NCBI RefSeq assembly: GCF_003289955.1
Contig: NZ_QLZR01000002.1
Span: 558,001-622,000 of the forward strand
Origin: Planococcus halotolerans
GTDB lineage: Bacteria > Bacillota > Bacilli > Bacillales_A > Planococcaceae
Reading direction: 5' to 3'
Length of the DNA: 64,000 bases
Part shown: positions 18,871-27,583 of the stretch, piece after piece
Numbering within the stretch: position 1 is the stretch's first letter
Layout: every line of letters begins with the position of its first letter
Made by a program: the position numbers and the translations under genes
The notes under the pieces: model-generated
What the model saw: the letters and a program-made list of their open reading frames with translations, nothing else
Databases searched by the model: none
What the model was told of the DNA's origin: nothing

Positions 18871-19794
18871 TCAATTCTTCACAAGTTGATCAATATAACG
18901 CTGGATGGCCAAGCCTTCCTCAAAAGGAACGAGGGCTGTAGACATCGCTTTCATTTCTTCAAATAATCCTGGCACTTTTTCAAAATCTGTCAATTGAATA
19001 CGTTCCTGCTGTATTTCGGCCACGTAAAGCTGAGACCAATTTTCCAGCGTCAGAACGCCTTTGGTGCCATAGATTTTAAATTGCAGTAATTCCTGTTGGC
19101 CCACTCCGCTCAAGCCGGTTAATAATAACGGCGTTTTGCCGTTCACCAGACCGTGGGCAAGGAGGCCGGTTTCACAAAGTTCCGGTTGTTCCGGGTAGCT
19201 GATTTGGTGATCCTTCAATGAAATATCACCAAAAATCCGCTGGATCAATTGCAGATAATGCGGGAAAACTTCCCTGATAAAGCCCCCTTCTAATCTTGAA
19301 CCAATCCAGGGCGTCTGTTGCCATGCCCTCGGCCATTCAGGAAAGAAGGTCTGCAATTCAATTCGAACAACATCACCGATACTGCCATTTTTCGCTCGCT
19401 TGGCCATCTCATGCACAGCCGGGCTGTACATCAACGGAAAATGCATGGCAGAGCTGACACGATTTTCAGTCACTGCCTCTACCATCTGTTCACCTGCTTG
19501 AGCATTGTGGGCCAATGGTTTTTCGCTCAAAACATTCAATCCAGCGTCGGCAGCTTTTTTTGCTATAGCCGCATGCGAAGCCGGCGGGGTTCCAATATAA
19601 ACCCAATCCGCTTTGGAGTAAAGAATTTCGTCGAGGCTGGAGGCCAATGGTACACCGTACGTTTGCTTCAATTTTTGCAGCCGCTCGGAATTTTCATCGA
19701 AAACTGCTACGATTTCCACTCCATCTTCCTGTTGGATTTGCTTAATAATCCGCTCGCCTACTATTCCGGCGCCGATAATTCCAATCGAAATCAT
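18871..19794 (-). CDS. Gfo/Idh/MocA family oxidoreductase
   Basis: A 307-residue NAD(P)-dependent dehydrogenase. The N-terminal Rossmann fold starts with ISIGIIGAGIVGERIIKQI. It includes WVYIGTPPASHAAIAKKAADAGLNVLSEKPLAHN (about 70-103), with the EKP motif whose Lys is catalytic in this family. The C-terminal alpha/beta domain (about 120-300) would bind the sugar or other polyol-like substrate, which cannot be named from sequence. It lies 18 bases upstream of the aldehyde dehydrogenase in the same direction. Family members often oxidise sugars or inositol derivatives. Confidence 0.85.
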   Translation of the reverse strand: MISIGIIGAGIVGERIIKQIQQEDGVEIVAVFDENSERLQKLKQTYGVPLASSLDEILYSKADWVYIGTPPASHAAIAKKAADAGLNVLSEKPLAHNAQAGEQMVEAVTENRVSSAMHFPLMYSPAVHEMAKRAKNGSIGDVVRIELQTFFPEWPRAWQQTPWIGSRLEGGFIREVFPHYLQLIQRIFGDISLKDHQISYPEQPELCETGLLAHGLVNGKTPLLLTGLSGVGQQELLQFKIYGTKGVLTLENWSQLYVAEIQQERIQLTDFEKVPGLFEEMKAMSTALVPFEEGLAIQRYIDQLVKN

Positions 19795-19912
19795 GAAATC
19801 CCTCTCTCTAAGGCCAAAAGGCTTATTTTCAGTCTATCTGTTTATTAGTGTACCCTTTAAGGGTATGGAATAGTCAAACAATTAAACCAGCTATTATTAA
19901 AGGAGGAAGTTA

Positions 19913-20059
19913 ATGATGAAAGAAAATACAAATTGGTGGGAACCTGTATTCAGCGGAGAATTGGAAATCGGATTGAATAAGGAAAAACTTGAAGACTTTG
20001 AGGAAGAATCATTTCTTTATTATGCACAGCCTAACCAGGAAATGGAGTCCCAGCTGTAA
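19913..20059 (+). CDS. 48-residue small acidic ORF with strong RBS
   Basis: An ATG-ATG start preceded by AAAGGAGGAAGTTA opens a 48-residue frame ending in TAA: it begins MMKENTNWWEPVFSGELE and contains many Glu residues (EKLEDFEEESF). It has no membrane helix or signal peptide. The near-perfect Shine-Dalgarno, the position in a 467-base gap and the terminator 40 bases downstream suggest a real gene. I do not recognise a family. Two adjacent Trp and a run of acidic residues are its only notable features. Confidence 0.6.
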   Translation: MMKENTNWWEPVFSGELEIGLNKEKLEDFEEESFLYYAQPNQEMESQL

Positions 20060-20096
20060 GTGAATGGACCCTTCGTATCCCGTCGGAAGCCTACAT

Positions 20097-20138
20097 AAAA
20101 ACGCCTTTTTCAATGATTTTATTGAGAAAGGCGTTTTG
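20097..20138. terminator. bidirectional hairpin after the small ORF
   Basis: AAAACGCCTTT and AAAGGCGTTTT form a long stem with A-rich and T-rich flanks, 38 bases after the small ORF stop. It could stop transcription in both directions. Confidence 0.75.
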
Positions 20139-20261
20139 CTGTTTACCGCTGTTCTGTACTTCACCGTCAATACCGATATAAAATGGATAGGGACAATCAA
20201 ACCTTATTGCATGCCTCGTTTTCCTAAAATACTATGAGTTAACGAAAGAGGCGATATCCTA

Positions 20262-20978
20262 ATGAAAAAAATTACCGCTTTACTATTTATCGTCCTTTTA
20301 GCAGGATGTGGCTTGTCCGATTCCAATGATACCGGTGGTAGCAGCAGCCAGATACCGGTGGAAGTCCTTTCTGTCATAGATGGCGACACCATACGTATAC
20401 TTTACGAGGGTAAAGAGACGACTGTCAGGTATTTGCTGGTAGATACACCTGAAACCAATCATCCCCGTCTCGGTGAACAGCCCCTCGGAAAAGAAGCGAC
20501 AGCAGAAAATCGGCGCTTGATTGAGTCTGGTGATGTTACAATCGAATTCGATGTTGGTGATCGATTGGATGATTACGGACGGCTTTTGGCATATATTTAT
20601 GCTGATGGTGAAAGCGTGCAGCAGCAACTCCTGGAATCAGGATATGCCCGTGTAGCCTATGTTTTCCCGCCGAACACGCGTTATCTCGAGGATTTTGAAG
20701 AAGCTGAACTATCAGCCAAAGAGCAGGAACGCGGGGTATGGGAATATGAAAAATATGCCACAGAACGAGGCTTTGACAGCAACGCAGTTGCAGAAAATGA
20801 AAAAACAGATGGTGAAATCTCTACAGATGAATGCGGCATCAAAGGAAACATCAACAGGAAAGGCGATAAAATCTATCACATGCCTGGCAGCTCTTCCTAT
20901 GAGCAAACAAATCCGGAAGAATGGTTCTGTTCAGAACAAGAAGCACGAGACCATGGATTTCGAAGCGCCGGCCAGTAG
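20262..20978 (+). CDS. lipoprotein with thermonuclease (SNase) domain and C-terminal sunset-like domain
   Basis: A 238-residue exported protein with a lipobox (LLFIVLLAGC, lipid-modified Cys about residue 16). An SNase domain follows at about residues 30-165. It keeps the Ca-binding IDGDTIRI and the catalytic Arg and Glu in TVRYLLVDTPETNHP, with the second Arg in DDYGRLLAYIY, so it should be an active nuclease. The C-terminal ~50 residues (CGIKGNINRKGDKIYHMPGSS, then WFCSEQEARDHGFRSA) match the sunset/ExoI-like module often attached to such enzymes. It probably degrades extracellular DNA or RNA at the cell surface. It is followed after 15 bases by the 2H phosphoesterase gene, so the two may be an operon. 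Confidence 0.9.
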   Translation: MKKITALLFIVLLAGCGLSDSNDTGGSSSQIPVEVLSVIDGDTIRILYEGKETTVRYLLVDTPETNHPRLGEQPLGKEATAENRRLIESGDVTIEFDVGDRLDDYGRLLAYIYADGESVQQQLLESGYARVAYVFPPNTRYLEDFEEAELSAKEQERGVWEYEKYATERGFDSNAVAENEKTDGEISTDECGIKGNINRKGDKIYHMPGSSSYEQTNPEEWFCSEQEARDHGFRSAGQ

Positions 20979-20993
20979 AAAAGGAGAATAACC

Positions 20994-21512
20994 ATGCAGA
21001 CTATCGTTCTTCGCTTTGATTACCAATCTTCTGCAAAAATTGAAGAGTTGCAGACACAGATTAATGCAGGCAGTTTGAAAAAGGTTACATCGCTGCCGCC
21101 TCATCTTACTTTGCAATCCTTTATACAAACCAATCCGGTCGATTTGAAGAAGGCCATCCAGCCTTGTGCAAAGAAAACTAACCAGCTGATGATCAATTTT
21201 TCCTCACTAGGTTTCTTCAAACAAAAGGGCACTTTCTTTCTTGCGCCGACCCATACAGAAGCTTTAACCAATCTCCACCAGTCCATTAGGCTGGCAACAC
21301 GTGAATTTAACGACTCAGTCGCTTTATACGAACCGGATCAATGGGTTCCCCACACCACTGTCGTAAATGGTACAGCTGCTCAGTTCTGGGGTCCACTTTT
21401 CTCCCGCCTTTCAATGGAATTTCAGCCTTTCACTGCCACAGTGACCGCAATCGAATGCTGGAGTATCCTCAACGGAAAAACGGAAAATGACTGGAGCATC
21501 TTCCTTGATTAA
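20994..21512 (+). CDS. 2H phosphoesterase (2'-5' RNA ligase family)
   Basis: A 172-residue cytoplasmic 2H-superfamily protein with both HxT motifs: PPHLTLQSF (about residue 37) and PHTTVVNG (about residue 118). Such proteins hydrolyse 2',3'-cyclic phosphates or ligate RNA ends; the exact substrate is unknown. GGAG lies eight bases before the ATG. It follows the SNase lipoprotein gene closely, linking two nucleic-acid-processing proteins. The paralogue at 27065-27580 has the same motif pair. Confidence 0.8.
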   Translation: MQTIVLRFDYQSSAKIEELQTQINAGSLKKVTSLPPHLTLQSFIQTNPVDLKKAIQPCAKKTNQLMINFSSLGFFKQKGTFFLAPTHTEALTNLHQSIRLATREFNDSVALYEPDQWVPHTTVVNGTAAQFWGPLFSRLSMEFQPFTATVTAIECWSILNGKTENDWSIFLD

Positions 21513-21563
21513 AATTAAAAGTACAAATCTATTATTTTAAAATATAATTTACTGGTAGGAGTA

Positions 21564-21591
21564 TTGACTTTTTCCAAGGGCGCGCTATAAT
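21564..21591 (+). promoter_or_regulatory. tRNA-Val promoter
   Basis: TTGACT (21564-21569) and TATAAT (21586-21591) are separated by 16 bases, about 22 bases before the mature tRNA. The spacer is G/C-rich next to the -10, as in stringently controlled stable RNA promoters. Confidence 0.8.
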
Positions 21592-21612
21592 TAAAAATGT
21601 CCTTGTAATTGC

Positions 21613-21685
21613 GATTCCTTAGCTCAGCTGGGAGAGCGCTACCTTGACAGGGTAGAGGTCGCTGGTTCGAGCCCAGTAGGAATCA
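21613..21685 (+). tRNA. tRNA-Val (anticodon GAC)
   Basis: The sequence folds as a standard cloverleaf: acceptor GATTCCT/AGGAATC, D-arm AGCTCAGCTGGGAGAGC, anticodon stem TACC/GGTA with loop TTGACAG (anticodon GAC, reading GTC/GTT), and T-arm CTGG-TTCGAGC-CCAG. The discriminator base is A and no CCA is encoded. It is a single tRNA gene with its own promoter and terminator. Confidence 0.95.
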
Positions 21686-21730
21686 TTGGGTGCCAAACCC
21701 GCAGCAGATTTTAGGAACAGAATCTGCTTG

Positions 21731-21765
21731 AAAAAAACCGTCACCTTCGGGTGCCGGTTTTTTTA
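21731..21765 (+). terminator. tRNA-Val terminator
   Basis: AAACCG-GTCACC-TTCG-GGTGCCGGTTT hairpin with a TTCG-type loop, followed by a T run, about 45 bases after the tRNA. A smaller hairpin (GCAGATT/AATCTGC) precedes it. Confidence 0.85.
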
Positions 21766-21787
21766 TTGTAATTTTTTCTAGAAAATA

Positions 21788-21827
21788 ACCCCCGGAAATC
21801 TCTTATAGAGAGATTTCCGGGGGTCGT
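21788..21827 (-). terminator. TRAP operon terminator
   Basis: The 15-bp stem CCCCCGGAAATCTCT pairs with AGAGATTTCCGGGGG across a short loop, just after the TRAP permease stop codon on the minus strand. Confidence 0.85.
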
Positions 21828-21828
21828 T

Positions 21829-23865
21829 TTATGCTTCAGTTGTTTTCGGTGCTTTTTTATCGCGTGCCAACCATTGAATAGCGAACAATACGATAAAGAG
21901 TGCTGCGCCGATTGTATCGGATAAACCTTCCGGATAAATCAGTGCAAGGCCTGTCGCGAATGTGATGATCCGTTCAAACCAATACAGCTTGCGATACCAG
22001 TAACCGATTAATCCGGCACCGATTGCAATCATTCCGGAAATGGCGGTTATCAGCACCCATATCAGTTCAGGCCACGTCGTATCGATCATCAGCAAGGATG
22101 GGGACAATACGAACATGTAAGGAATGATAAACGCGGCAATGGCCAGTTTGGCAGCATTGAAACCTGTTTTGATCGGTTCTCCGCCTGATATACCGGCTGC
22201 AGCAAATGCAGCAAGTGCAACCGGTGGCGTTATATCGGCAATGATACCGAAATAGAATACGAATAAATGGGCAGATAGAGCTACAACTAACGGTGTCGCT
22301 GCCCCTTCAGGATATTCAAGCATCAGCAATGTAATGATTGCCGGTGCTGCGATTGTAGATGTAATAACATAGTTTGCCGTTGTCGGCGAGCCCATCCCAA
22401 GAACGATGGCTGCAAGCATGGTGAAGAATAATGTCAGCAGGACGTTTCCGCCAGACGCAGAGACCAGACCGTTGGCAAGACTTAAGCCCAGGCCGGTCTT
22501 GACGACAACTCCGACGATTATCCCTGCAGCGGCCGTGGCAGCTGCAACAGCCAGCGCTGTCCGCGCACCATCAACCAGTGCATGGATCATATCTTTAAAA
22601 TTCAAACGTGTTTCTTTATCAAATGAACTGACAACGATTGTCAAAACAATGCCCCATAATGCAGCCTGCATTGTCGGAATACCGATCAACAGGAAAATGA
22701 TGATGGCAAATATCGGTGTCAGCAAATAGATTTTCTTCAACACTTCTTTGCGGTCCGGCATCTCTTCTTTCGATAAGCCTTTCAAGCCAATCCGTTTCGC
22801 TTCAAAATGTGTCATGATCCAAACACCTGTGAAGTAGAGAAGCGCAGGAATCGCAGCCGCTTTGGCAATCTCCCAATAAGTGACGCCTCCGATAAATTCA
22901 ACCATCAGGAAGGCTGCAGCACCCATGATCGGCGGCATCAATTGCCCGCCTGTCGAAGCTGCCGCTTCAACCCCGCCGGCAAATTCCTTTTTATATCCCA
23001 ATTTTTTCATCATCGGAATCGTATAGGATCCGGAAGTTACAACGTTGGCTACTGAGCTTCCTGAAATCGTCCCCTGCAATGCACTGGAGAAGATGGCCAC
23101 TTTCGCGGGTCCCCCTGTTAAATTACCGGCGAGAGATACAGCCAGGTCATTGAAGTATTGGCCTACCCCAGTTTTAACCAGGAAGGAGCCGAAGAGCAGG
23201 AACGTAAAGATGAATGTTGCCGAAACTCCGATCGGAGTTCCGAGAATCCCGTCTGTCGTATAGAACATTAATTGAATCAGCGAATCCAAATCCTGTCCTC
23301 TGTGCCGCAGGAATCCTGGGAAATATGGACCGAAAAATGCATATGTGAGGAATAATGCTGAAATGACCGTAATCGGCATACCAACAGCTCTTCGCGTGGC
23401 TTCAAGCACCAGCAGAACAGCCAGGACACCGACGATAAAGTCGAGTTCTGTAACCCGCCCGATACGGAAAACCAGGTCTTCATACATAATCGGCCAATAA
23501 GCACCGACCCCGACAGACAATAACGCAAGAATGTAATCATACCAGGCAACCTTATGGCGGATTCCTTTGCGTTTGCGTGCAGGAAACAGGATAAAGATCA
23601 AGGAAAGTGCGAACCCTAAGTGAATGGAACGCTGTATATAAGCTGTATATTGACCGAAAATCGCTGTATATAATTGGAATAACGCAAATGCCAGCAAGCC
23701 ATAAAACACAACATGCTTCATTATGCCGGACAAATCACGCGTATTCGATTCTGGGTCATATTTCTGCAGTATTTCTTTCTGCTTTTCTGCTGAGATGTAT
23801 GTATCATCTTCCGGAGGCAATTTCTTTTCTTCTCTTTCATCCGGCGGTAATTTATTGGTCATCAA
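21829..23865 (-). CDS. TRAP transporter fused permease (DctQ-DctM type, TAXI system)
   Basis: A 678-residue integral membrane protein combining the small four-helix subunit (about residues 50-180) with the large DctM-type subunit (about 180-600). The large part has GTISGSSVANVVTSGSYTIPMMKKLGYKKEFAGGVEAAASTGGQLMPPIMGAAAFLM, the substrate and Na+ site signature, and a related block (LGMGSPTTANYVITSTIAAPAI) in the second repeat. The C-terminal ~90 residues are additional helices as in DUF3394-containing permeases. It is the last gene of a three-gene operon with a TAXI-type binding protein and DUF1850. It overlaps the DUF1850 gene by 14 bases. Substrates of TAXI systems are often glutamate or other dicarboxylates, but this one is unknown. 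Confidence 0.93.
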   Translation of the reverse strand: MMTNKLPPDEREEKKLPPEDDTYISAEKQKEILQKYDPESNTRDLSGIMKHVVFYGLLAFALFQLYTAIFGQYTAYIQRSIHLGFALSLIFILFPARKRKGIRHKVAWYDYILALLSVGVGAYWPIMYEDLVFRIGRVTELDFIVGVLAVLLVLEATRRAVGMPITVISALFLTYAFFGPYFPGFLRHRGQDLDSLIQLMFYTTDGILGTPIGVSATFIFTFLLFGSFLVKTGVGQYFNDLAVSLAGNLTGGPAKVAIFSSALQGTISGSSVANVVTSGSYTIPMMKKLGYKKEFAGGVEAAASTGGQLMPPIMGAAAFLMVEFIGGVTYWEIAKAAAIPALLYFTGVWIMTHFEAKRIGLKGLSKEEMPDRKEVLKKIYLLTPIFAIIIFLLIGIPTMQAALWGIVLTIVVSSFDKETRLNFKDMIHALVDGARTALAVAAATAAAGIIVGVVVKTGLGLSLANGLVSASGGNVLLTLFFTMLAAIVLGMGSPTTANYVITSTIAAPAIITLLMLEYPEGAATPLVVALSAHLFVFYFGIIADITPPVALAAFAAAGISGGEPIKTGFNAAKLAIAAFIIPYMFVLSPSLLMIDTTWPELIWVLITAISGMIAIGAGLIGYWYRKLYWFERIITFATGLALIYPEGLSDTIGAALFIVLFAIQWLARDKKAPKTTEA

Positions 23866-24376
23866 TATTCACTCCTTTTAATTGCTGGAAAAATGACAGC
23901 CGCTGAATACGGAACGTATACGTCTTTCCTCTGACGAGTGTCTTTTTCAAATCGTATTCTTTTCCGTCTTTGATCAAAGATAGACCGGCATCGACATCAC
24001 CGATCAGTATGCTGAATTCCGGTATTCGCCTATCCATATTTTTAATAAAATACTTACCGTCTTTTTCGACAAATACTTCCCCTTCTCCTGCATTGGAAGG
24101 CATTCCAATATTAAAATCCTCATATTCAAGTTCAGTCATTTTCAAAGTGTTATCAGGAAGAACCTCAAAACTTTCTATAACTTCGGATAAATGGATGGAA
24201 TGTGTATATTTTATCTGAAAACGGGGCTGAGTCAATAGCGAATAAGCTGCGAGGCTTTCTGACTCGTTATTGATGAATGTGATACTTCGTTTTAGTGGGA
24301 TGAATATGGATGCGGAGCTGATTAAGATGAGGACAACCAGAATCAGAAGAAAACGCTGCTTGGAATCTATTCGCAT
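23852..24376 (-). CDS. DUF1850 domain protein of TAXI-TRAP operon
   Basis: A 174-residue protein with an N-terminal membrane anchor (FLLILVVLILISSASIFIPL) and a compact extracellular part. The middle contains LLTQPRFQIKYTHSIHLSEVIESFEV, characteristic of DUF1850, a family found next to TAXI-type TRAP genes. Its function is unknown; a role at the permease or binding-protein interface is inferred from conserved gene neighbourhood. The ORF overlaps the permease start by 14 bases and follows the binding protein after a hairpin. Confidence 0.85.
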   Translation of the reverse strand: MRIDSKQRFLLILVVLILISSASIFIPLKRSITFINNESESLAAYSLLTQPRFQIKYTHSIHLSEVIESFEVLPDNTLKMTELEYEDFNIGMPSNAGEGEVFVEKDGKYFIKNMDRRIPEFSILIGDVDAGLSLIKDGKEYDLKKTLVRGKTYTFRIQRLSFFQQLKGVNIDDQ

Positions 24377-24410
24377 AGTTCATTCTCCTCCGGTGTGTGT
24401 AAATAAATAA

Positions 24411-24436
24411 CGACGATAAAGCTTGCGCTTTACCGT
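24411..24436 (-). terminator. intercistronic hairpin after TAXI binding protein
   Basis: On the minus strand GACGGTAAAGC-GCAA-GCTTTATCGTC is followed by GTTATTTATTT. It lies between the binding protein and DUF1850 genes and probably reduces expression of the membrane genes relative to the binding protein. Confidence 0.6.
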
Positions 24437-24454
24437 CAATTATTTAACAATATC

Positions 24455-25447
24455 TTATTCGTTCACTTCATCAAAGTATCTTTGTGCGCCAGGGTGGATA
24501 TCGATGCCGATACCCTCAAGAGCAGTTTCAGATTTGATGAAATCAGCCTTTGCGTGCTGGATTTGATCCGTGTTTTCATAGATCGCTTTTGTAACGTTGT
24601 AAACGGTATCTTCAGACAAGTCGTTTTGTGCTACGAGCATAGCCAATACTGATACAGTCGGAACATCTTCAGTCAAACCATAAACGCCTTCTGGTACAGT
24701 GTCATGTGCGTAATAAGGATATTTTTCGATCAATTCGTTCGCTTTGTCTTCAGCAACTGGCACGATGACTACATCGGAAGTTGCACTCAAACTTTCAACA
24801 GCTCCAGTCGGTGTACCTGCTGTAATGAACGCAGCATCGATTTGGCCTGATTGAAGGCTTTCCTGTGATTCACCGAAGTCAAGGTTCTGTGCATCGATAT
24901 CATCCATTGTCATGCCATGGATTTCAAGCAATTGCTCAGCGTTGATGTAAGTACCTGATCCAGGCGCCCCAACAGAAATCGATTTTCCTGCAAGGTCATC
25001 GAAAGAAGTGATTCCTGAATTCGCAGTCGTTACCAACTGGATAGTTTCAGGATACAAAGCTCCGATTGCAGAAACAGAATCGATTACTTCGCCGTCAAAC
25101 ATATTCGTACCTTCAGAAGCATAGAAAGCTGTATCCGTTTGAACGAATGCAATTTCTCCTGTGCCATCAGCAAGTGACGTCATGTTTGCTGCAGATGCCT
25201 GTGAAACTTCAGCAGTTGTATCAATGCCTGTTTCATCTTCAATAATTTGAGCCATTGCTCCGCCAAGCGGATAATAAGTTCCCGTTGTTCCGCCAGTCAA
25301 AATACTGATGAATTCCGGATCTGATGAACCGCCGCCTTCTCCGCCGCTTCCTGAATCAGTGTCTGCAGAGTCATCGCCGCATCCAGCAAGAAATACTGAA
25401 CCAGCCAAAGCAATTCCTGCGAATAAACCAAATTTCTTGTTTACCAT
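24455..25447 (-). CDS. TAXI-family TRAP transporter solute-binding lipoprotein
   Basis: A 330-residue binding protein with a lipobox (ALAGSVFLAGC) and a Gly/Ser/Asp-rich linker. The TAXI motif is present: ISILTGGTTGTYYPLGGAMAQIIEDETGIDTTAEVSQASAANMTSLADGTGEIAFVQTDTAFYA (about residues 48-110). It should capture a solute outside the membrane and hand it to the fused permease encoded two genes downstream. The start has AGGGGAGGTC upstream. The ligand cannot be predicted from sequence. Confidence 0.93.
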   Translation of the reverse strand: MVNKKFGLFAGIALAGSVFLAGCGDDSADTDSGSGGEGGGSSDPEFISILTGGTTGTYYPLGGAMAQIIEDETGIDTTAEVSQASAANMTSLADGTGEIAFVQTDTAFYASEGTNMFDGEVIDSVSAIGALYPETIQLVTTANSGITSFDDLAGKSISVGAPGSGTYINAEQLLEIHGMTMDDIDAQNLDFGESQESLQSGQIDAAFITAGTPTGAVESLSATSDVVIVPVAEDKANELIEKYPYYAHDTVPEGVYGLTEDVPTVSVLAMLVAQNDLSEDTVYNVTKAIYENTDQIQHAKADFIKSETALEGIGIDIHPGAQRYFDEVNE

Positions 25448-25570
25448 AATTTGACCTCCCCTTGTTATAATTTTTACATGTTTCTATCCTCATAATACCA
25501 TGACTTTATGTTCAAGTGTCAACGAAATTCAGATTCCGCAACCGTTTTCACAGGTATACTGAACTTCTTA

Positions 25571-26164
25571 TTATGTGTCTGCGCCTTCTACATGTGTTTC
25601 AGGAGCTGTTTCCTCAGGTGAAATATCTTTGAAACCTTTACCTTTTTCCTCGAGGTCGCGCTGCCGATGGGCAATTCTTGCACTTGCACAGGCTGCAATA
25701 CTTGATACCAGATCATCGAGGAATGTATGGACTTGTCCGCCTACTTTTGTATCGAGCTCACGAATGACTCCGATTTTATTGCGGTCGAGGTGCCCGAAAG
25801 TCGTTACGGCAATACTGCCATACGTCAGCACTGCACCAAGGCCAATCATTTCATCGACGCCAAAAAGCCCTTCGTCCGTATCGACGATTTGCTGCAGCGG
25901 TTTTGAAAGTTTTCCCTGCTCCGCCAATTCATCCAATTCCACACCTACAAGAAGCGCATGCTGCATTTCCCTTTTCAGTAAAACGCTTTCCACCGATTCT
26001 ATGCAATGTGATAATTGCAACCCTTCATTAAATGGTTCCTGCATTTCAAATACAATTTTAGCAATTTCTTCAATTGAGACCCCGCGTCTTTCCAGCGCTT
26101 CATGTGCCGCTTTCGTCACTTCGTCTGAATGTACACGAAATTTTCCGCCATCCATTCCTGCCAT
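25571..26164 (-). CDS. phosphatidylglycerophosphatase A family protein (YutG-like)
   Basis: A 197-residue PgpA/LtrC-type protein. The C-terminal ~120 residues carry the family pattern LFGVDEMIGLGAVLTYGSIAVTTFGHLDRNKIGVIRELDTKVGGQVHTFLDDLVSSIAACASARIAHR. The Asp-rich positions probably hold metal. B. subtilis YutG was assigned as a PGP phosphatase in phosphatidylglycerol synthesis; here the membrane character is weak and the assignment is by family. It is a lone gene divergent from yjcH. RBS AGAGGGG precedes the ATG. Confidence 0.82.
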   Translation of the reverse strand: MAGMDGGKFRVHSDEVTKAAHEALERRGVSIEEIAKIVFEMQEPFNEGLQLSHCIESVESVLLKREMQHALLVGVELDELAEQGKLSKPLQQIVDTDEGLFGVDEMIGLGAVLTYGSIAVTTFGHLDRNKIGVIRELDTKVGGQVHTFLDDLVSSIAACASARIAHRQRDLEEKGKGFKDISPEETAPETHVEGADT

Positions 26165-26265
26165 ATCAAAAACCCCTCTCTGTATTTGATGCTTGCTCCC
26201 TCATTATACCTTGCAGCCCGAATATGATACAATTTTTATACAAAAACCAGCAAGGAGGCTTCATC

Positions 26266-26988
26266 ATGAACAGAGGAAATGTAGAAGATATCACTATTTT
26301 CAGTGAAGAGCTACAGGAAGACATGCAATTATTAGTCTATCTCCCTTATAATTATTCACCTTTATACAAATATAGCCTGGTTATCGCTTCAGATGGAAAG
26401 GATTATTTCCAATTGGGAAGAGTGCCTAGAGTCGTCGATGAATTACTGGAAAACCGCGAAATCGAAAATATCATTTTTGTAGGTGTGCCGTATAAGAACG
26501 TTGATGACCGGAATAGAAAATACGAACCGGCCGGTGAACAGCACGCTGCCTATCTGCGATTCCTGGCGCACGAACTCGTACCTTTCCTGGATGAGAAGTA
26601 TCCAACTTATCAAGTCGGCATGGGCCGTACATTGATTGGCGATTCCCTCGCTGCAACTGTCAGCCTTATGGCTGCATTGAAATATCCGAACATTTTCGGA
26701 CGCGTCATTCTCCAATCGCCAAAAGTAGGGCCTGAAATATTGGAAGCAGTATCCAACTTCAATTCGGCCAACGCTTTCACTGTCTACCATGTAATCGGAA
26801 AAGAAGAAACAGCAGTCAAATTGACAAATGGTGAAACAGCCGATTTCCTGGAGCCGAACCGGGAACTCCATCAATTGATGAAAGAGAAATCTTTCCCTGT
26901 ATTTTATGAAGAATTGGATGGTGAACACACCTGGAAATACTGGCAGCCTGATTTAAAGCGGGCATTGTTGCAAAACTTCGGCGTGTAA
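26266..26988 (+). CDS. yjcH: alpha/beta-hydrolase esterase YjcH-like
   Basis: A 240-residue esterase-D-like hydrolase. The nucleophile elbow is in MGRTLIGDSLAATVSLMAAL (GDSLA, about residues 125-130). The acid and base are likely in the ELDGEHTWKYWQPDLKRAL region (His in GEHTW, about 226). The start at ATG 26266 has AAGGAGG upstream; the frame is open further back but has no RBS. It is followed in the same direction by yjcG and yjcF, matching the yjcF-yjcG-yjcH group of B. subtilis. The substrate is unknown. Confidence 0.85.
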   Translation: MNRGNVEDITIFSEELQEDMQLLVYLPYNYSPLYKYSLVIASDGKDYFQLGRVPRVVDELLENREIENIIFVGVPYKNVDDRNRKYEPAGEQHAAYLRFLAHELVPFLDEKYPTYQVGMGRTLIGDSLAATVSLMAALKYPNIFGRVILQSPKVGPEILEAVSNFNSANAFTVYHVIGKEETAVKLTNGETADFLEPNRELHQLMKEKSFPVFYEELDGEHTWKYWQPDLKRALLQNFGV

Positions 26989-27064
26989 ATCGAATTCGCA
27001 ATTTCCAGCTTTCTTTTGTTATACTGTAATAAGTTAAGATATATATTTTAGAGGAGGCATATTT

Positions 27065-27580
27065 ATGAAATATGGTGTTGCAGCATTTCCGTCAAAAGAA
27101 TTACAGGATCTCGCCAATTCTTACCGCAAACGCTATGATCCTCATTATGAGTTGATTACACCTCACATCACTTTGAAGGAACCGTTTGAAGCGGATGGCA
27201 CAGAAATCAAAGAAGTCGTGGAAGAAATGGCGAAAATCGCTAAACGCCAAAAGCCTTTCAAGCTTCACGCAACTCGCGTCAGTTCTTTTTCACCGGTTAC
27301 AAACACGCTTTACTTTAAAGTAGAACCGAATGAAGAATTGTTGGCTTTGCATGAAGATCTGCATTCCGATTTCTTCGGCGGCATGCCGGATTATTCATTC
27401 GTTCCGCATATTACTATTGCCCAAAAATTGTCTGACTCCGAGCATTCGGATATCTTTGGCCAATTAAAAATGGCGGGCATCGACCATGAAGAAACAATCG
27501 ACCGTATCCACCTCCTATATAAACTTGAAGATGGTTCGTGGACAGTCTATGACACATTCCGTCTGACTGGAGCTGAATAA
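27065..27580 (+). CDS. yjcG: 2H phosphoesterase YjcG
   Basis: A 171-residue 2H-family phosphoesterase with HxT motifs [15 protein letters not shown] (about residue 36) and [12 protein letters not shown] (about residue 117). B. subtilis YjcG has a known 2H fold and an unestablished substrate. AGAGGAGG precedes the ATG. The gene is separated from yjcF by three bases and so is probably cotranscribed and translationally linked with it. Confidence 0.92.
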   Translation: MKYGVAAFPSKELQDLANSYRKRYDPHYELITPHITLKEPFEADGTEIKEVVEEMAKIAKRQKPFKLHATRVSSFSPVTNTLYFKVEPNEELLALHEDLHSDFFGGMPDYSFVPHITIAQKLSDSEHSDIFGQLKMAGIDHEETIDRIHLLYKLEDGSWTVYDTFRLTGAE

Positions 27581-27583
27581 TAA

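Noticed and set aside
21613..21685. tRNA-Val as a phage or island attachment site
   Set aside because: No integrase, no direct repeat of the tRNA end and no accessory genes follow it.
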